DNA from: Niebla homalea
Lineage: Eukaryota > Ascomycota > Lecanoromycetes > Lecanorales > Ramalinaceae
Length of the DNA: 64,000 nucleotides
Assembly: GCA_019925105.1 (NCBI GenBank)
Contig: JAHGAU010000013.1
Location: 992,001-1,056,000 of the forward strand
Direction of reading: 5' to 3'
Shown: piece by piece, positions 60,022-64,000 of the stretch
Numbering within the stretch: the first letter of the stretch is position 1
Layout: every line of letters starts with the position of its first letter
Notes under the pieces: generated by a model
The model's database searches: none
The model's input: only the letters and a program-made list of their open reading frames with translations
Told to the model about the DNA's origin: nothing
Program-made: the position numbers and the translations under genes

Positions 60022-60665
60022 CGCAATCAATCCTTTCGAGTCAGCTTTTTCGCAGCAAAGACGAGGGTGGATCTGCACAGGTAGCTTCAGCTTGCACTCA
60101 TTTCTCATCAATCAAGCGTCCTTTCGCTCTTATAGCGGTCCCCAGCGTATCCACTAGCGATCCACTACCACCAAAGCCATCTGCAATACCTAGTCTAGGT
60201 GCTCGTTATTGCCCTGATCGCATACGTAGAATCTGAGGCTGGTGGGCTGCCTCGCGGGTAGCAAAAGGGATGGGACAGTTGTTGGAACTTATGTCCGCAA
60301 ACTCCGGGTGAACAGTCCCATCCTTTTTGTCTCTTCAGAGGCTATGCTGAGAATTACGCAGAGAATCCCTCAAAGTACCAAGATTAGGCTGGGGGCTGTG
60401 CACTTTCAGCCCATGGCTTCTTGATCACTTTCTATTCCTACGCCCGTCCGCAATCCCTCACCAAAACAACAACCTCTACTTGAGTAATTATTCAACTAGG
60501 TAAAATACCTTTGCCTACAAACTTATACATATTGGTCTACCTTCAAAGACTGACAGCAAAAATTTTAACAAGAAAGGTGTTCCGGATAAGTTATCACCTA
60601 AGCGCCATTACTACATACTTCTGTACTCTAGGTCTCAGCAACAACAACCAGCATTCAGATACAAC
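60022..60665. other. Upstream region of the orphan membrane-protein gene
   Basis: 644 bp with short frames only; presumably 5' flank and leader of the gene at 60,666. No gene seen. Confidence 0.45.
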
Positions 60666-61736
60666 ATGAATGGGCAAATGCGGATGTATGACATTCGTGA
60701 TCTCCTATGGGAGTCACTCTTCTGGCTGTATGCAATATTTGAGAATGTCTTGTCTCTGCCTTTCATCGCTTGCTCTATGGTGCCTTCACCATTCGAGAGC
60801 ATAACTTCTTTCAGGAAAACATTGAAGTCGCTCCATTCTCAGATCCTTTCACCTTGGCGTTCTATTTTCGGGCTCTACATTCAGCAAGCAATTGCCCACC
60901 TTGTTCAAGTCAAGAACAATCTCACTCCAGCTTCATTATTCGGAATTGCGTTCCAGGTTGCTGCGACCTTGACAGCGACCTGCATTCGGATTTTCAAGTA
61001 CGACCAGGCGTACGAACCTGCATCAATTTCAAGGTGCTTCTTCAGACTAGGTCGTTGGATCAAGGTTCGTGGCGATACTCCGTCCACACCTTTCCTGGCG
61101 TCGATACTGTGGGCTCTTCCTCGAGTGACGTCTGCTCTGCCCACGGGCGCCATACCGAAAGCCGACGATGGGGCTTCCACGGAATTCCTCCTGACGCTGC
61201 TCTTCTGTTCAGCATGTGCTCTCATCATACTCGTTGCAGGTCATTTCATCGCCAAGCGAACAGGAGAGATGGCCACTCATGGAATTTTCATGGGCATCGA
61301 ATCCATGGCTTGTTGGCTTAGTATCACGGACCCAAACACTTCCGTTCTGCTCTTGTTCACGTGAGAACCCTTGTTCAATCGTGTACTCGACCGCCAAGTA
61401 CTGATTGTCGTGGACAGAATGCTGTGTCTATTCACTGTGAGCAGTTACGTGTTCGGTCACGCAGCTTTTGACCAATGGAAGATACCGAAAAGGTGTGTCA
61501 AATCGTCCATCCCACAGCTGTCCGCTTGAGAGCTAATGCAGCGTGCTTTCAGTTCAATCCTTTACACCTTATTCTTAGCCGGCTTCCTTGACATATCCAT
61601 CGTTCGAATGACGACGCAGGTCGATGCGCCACTTTCTCAAAAAGACTTACTCACCCCAGCTCTACTCAGTATGAGCGTCGCCTTATATATGACTGTGGTA
61701 TTCGATCCAATGATACGAAAAATGCTTAGGGATTAG
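60666..61736 (+). CDS. Orphan multi-span membrane protein
   Basis: I do not recognise the family. Three exons (60,666-61,360; 61,418-61,492; 61,553-61,736) with introns of 57 nt (GTGAGA...GACAG) and 60 nt (GTGTGT...TTCAG, CTAAT branch) give 317 residues. The first intron is a multiple of three with an in-frame TGA at its start, so the unspliced frame stops at LLLFT. Likely membrane segments: LFWLYAIFENVLSLPFIACS, LFGIAFQVAATLTATCI, LLTLLFCSACALIILVAG, VLLLFTMLCLFTVSSYVFG, ILYTLFLAGFLDISIV and LLSMSVALYMTVVF. A second ATG five codons in is an alternative start. Nothing around it suggests a pathway. Confidence 0.6.
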
Positions 61737-62594
61737 GCCGATGACCGAATGCCGCCAGTGACGACGCTATTCATACTGAATGACAAGTGTGGTCCGCGAT
61801 CTGGACCCGACTGTTCCTTTCTAGCGTGAAACGGCTATCCTAGATAGGAGACGTGATTCTTAGGGAGATGGGACTTCCTCTGGAGTAGCTGTTCGAATAC
61901 GGAGGGAAATGAGGTCATGGTAACGAAAGAAATGATTGCTTCTTTTAGGTCGAGATAGATGCCTTGCTTCACACGACGTTCTTTGTTGGATCTAACACGT
62001 CTTTGGTATGAGAATAATCAATCCTTCTTACCGGTATGGCAAAGGGTTTCAAAGAAATTGTGTTCCTGCGCGATGCGGTCTCCTTCCTTGGAGCGGCAAC
62101 ACGTCCACCACTCCCATGCCGCTGCGGTCGGTAGCTCCAGGGATGTCCGCAAAATAGCGATCAAAAGATGCAATTCTTCGCAAAGGAAAGTCTTACCAGT
62201 CATGTAGCCATCTTGCTTCTTAATATCCACTACGTGTTTCTTCTCACATTAACTTGTTTTCCCCAAGCTTCAATCCCCGTCGGAGAGATCCCAAACCCTC
62301 GTCTCTACTCACCTATCTCCTACTAACCCAAAATCCTCGCGATGTTGGACAGACTGTTCTGCGGATGTTTATTGTGGCACGTTGTCGTTGTTCAGTGGCG
62401 CTCGGGCCCTGCCCGGTCATTTGATCCTCGGCAGACTTGCCCCTTTAGTACTAGCTCCTTGGCACTTGCCTTCATAGCTACCGTAGGTAGGTATCCATGG
62501 GCCGCACACCTCATTCTATGGGAAACCGCCGTTTCCCATGGACTACCCAAAGTACCGTGCGACTGAGAGTACCACCAAACTCCACTTTCGCTGA

Positions 62595-62876
62595 GCACAC
62601 TCTCCCCTGGAGACCGCGTTTTACTATAGCTTGGCGCAGGTATAAATGGTGTTTTTGGGGTATCTCACTCGTTACCCCCCTCGTATACTGAGCCAGGATG
62701 GGCCACCATACACCCATACGCACCCCAATACTATTGCGCATATATGTTGACTCCTTATGAATAGTGGCCTTCAGGGGGGCGTTCGGGCAAGTCAGGGTAG
62801 CTCTCTGGGAGGCCTTCTGACGGGATCCCGGGAATTCTCACCCTTAGAGACTGCGGTGTCCCAGGGGAGAGTGTGC
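62595..62876. repeat. Inverted repeat pair bounding 282 bp
   Basis: GCACACTCTCCCCTGG at 62,595-62,610 has its exact complement at 62,861-62,876, with similarity continuing inward (ACCGC). No target duplication is visible, so I do not call it a transposon. Related motifs lie at 62,518-62,539 and 62,916-62,952. Confidence 0.6.
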
Positions 62877-63325
62877 TGTGGTGACTCTAGGCCGAATGGA
62901 ACCTCGGCTTGGCGCAGTCTCCCGTGGGATACCGCAGTAGCCTATGGGAGACCCTGAAGCCTTGCTGACATGCAACAGACCATACACCAGTCCACTGACA
63001 CATATCAACAGTTCCCCATCTAGGGTATACAGCCAAATCCAAGCACATGAACGGAACGTCTGTAAAACGTCATGGGTATTGAACTTACCCACAAACCCAG
63101 CGTTCCAACTTCGAAGCTCGCTGCACTGTTCCTCGCACACTTCTGCAGCATATGCGTGGTATACCATACGTCATTGTGATAGTCACAGCCGCGGTAGCAA
63201 CGGGTCGGGAAACGGTAAGACCTTAGTCCACGCGCTTAGATACTATTAGACTTTTATATTAAGTCCAACGTTGGAGGAAGTGGTAAGCTGAATTAAATAT
63301 GGTGGGCCGTAAGCAGTGTCATCAC

Positions 63326-63341
63326 ATCACCACGTGGTGAT
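63326..63341. promoter_or_regulatory. Perfect 16-bp palindrome centred on an E-box
   Basis: ATCACCACGTGGTGAT reads the same on both strands and contains CACGTG, a bHLH-type site. A second CCACGTGA lies about 15 bp downstream. No gene nearby is clearly served by it. Confidence 0.35.
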
Positions 63342-64000
63342 AATCGTGAACTTTACCACGTGACTTCGGAGTCTGGGAAGGGCTGATGGGGCTATTCAAA
63401 GCTGAACGTTGGCTCGTAAAGGACAAGTCCCCACTGAGATCGATGTTCCAGACTCACGAGCTATTGTACAGCTATGGCTCTTCCAAATGTCTTGGAATTA
63501 CAATAGCCATGATGGAGCTGAGCAAGATGCTTTTTGAGGTGAGTTGAGTACCTTCTCCGACCGATTATGGCCTGTTACTGCTGCTTCGGCACTTTGAGGT
63601 TGCCCTCACCAACCCGTACAAACCATGGTCAAGTGTATGCTATGGAAACTTTTCCAAAATGGCTTCAATATTCTATTGGCCCAAGCCGATTCTGAAGATG
63701 CGCCTTGAGTTCTAGGCAGCTACAAACGGCGGTTTCCAGGCTGTCTTCGACTGCTCCGAAATAAACACCTACATTGGGTGGGTTCATGACAATGGTGAGG
63801 GATCCTGCTCGGGAAACATAAATCAGATTAAGGTGATCCTTATTTCGATTACCGCTCTCCAGTGCCGTTTATAGATAGGAGTCTCTGCAAGAAATATGAA
63901 ATATTATCTGCATACATTAACTTACATATGTACAGAGTTTATTATATAATCCCTACGTATTATCGGCCTCTTTTATTGGGCAGAGATAAAGGTTCGAGTC

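Larger units (their letters stand above)
61737..64000. other. 2.3-kb region without a recognisable gene
   Basis: Only short frames in all readings. It contains the inverted-repeat cluster at about 62,515-62,955 and the E-box palindrome at 63,326. The window ends at GGTTCGAGTC, which looks like a tRNA B box, but no A box or cloverleaf precedes it. Confidence 0.45.

Noticed and set aside
63991..64000. tRNA-like B box (GGTTCGAGTC) at the right edge
   Set aside because: No A box or foldable D and anticodon arms precede it, and the window ends there, so it cannot be judged.

Overview
This window looks like a filamentous ascomycete (Pezizomycotina) chromosome. Introns are short (about 50-90 nt) with GTNNGT donors, CTAAC/CTGAT-like branch sites and YAG acceptors. 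The genes (MAK5, RSC9, TRM7, COQ5, a P450, an MFS sugar transporter) read as typical fungal orthologues. The first 25.4 kb has the extreme AT richness and CpA-to-TpA decay expected of repeat-induced point mutation (RIP). I saw no tRNA, rRNA or CRISPR array.

Bases 1-25,469 form an AT-rich block with no living gene. It resolves into nested transposons. The host layer is a tyrosine-recombinase (DIRS-like) retrotransposon whose RT, RNase H and recombinase relics can still be read. A Ty3/gypsy element (40-20,431) sits in it, and that element is itself interrupted by a LINE (2,472-8,275), a second Ty3/gypsy element with chromodomain relics (10,560-17,446) and a solo LTR (19,660-19,992). A short LINE copy (21,918-22,981) also hit the DIRS element and carries a second solo LTR. 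Target-site duplications support each step. The block ends at a GTGCGATC minisatellite (25,468-25,785).

Bases 25.8-29.1 kb hold no convincing gene. From 29.1 to 53.9 kb the sequence is gene-dense: MAK5 (+), a divergent Ctr-type membrane protein (+), BCKDH E1-alpha (-), COQ5 (+, with a frameshift), an orphan 774-residue protein (-), a small secreted protein (-), two tandem paralogues of an unrecognised PPxY family (-), RSC9 (-), TRM7 (+), a cytochrome P450 (-), a doubtful short ORF (+) and an MFS sugar transporter (-). I rebuilt the splicing by hand; each join keeps frame and family similarity where a family was recognised.

The rest (53.9-64 kb) is sparse. It has two foldback, MITE-like elements with TIRs and 8-bp target duplications, one spliced orphan membrane-protein gene (60,666-61,736), and a cluster of short inverted repeats near 62.5-63 kb.

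The genes do not form one pathway. Two neighbours, BCKDH E1-alpha and COQ5, are both mitochondrial enzymes and share a 210-bp divergent promoter. RSC9 and TRM7 share another divergent promoter. No secondary-metabolite cluster is visible around the P450.
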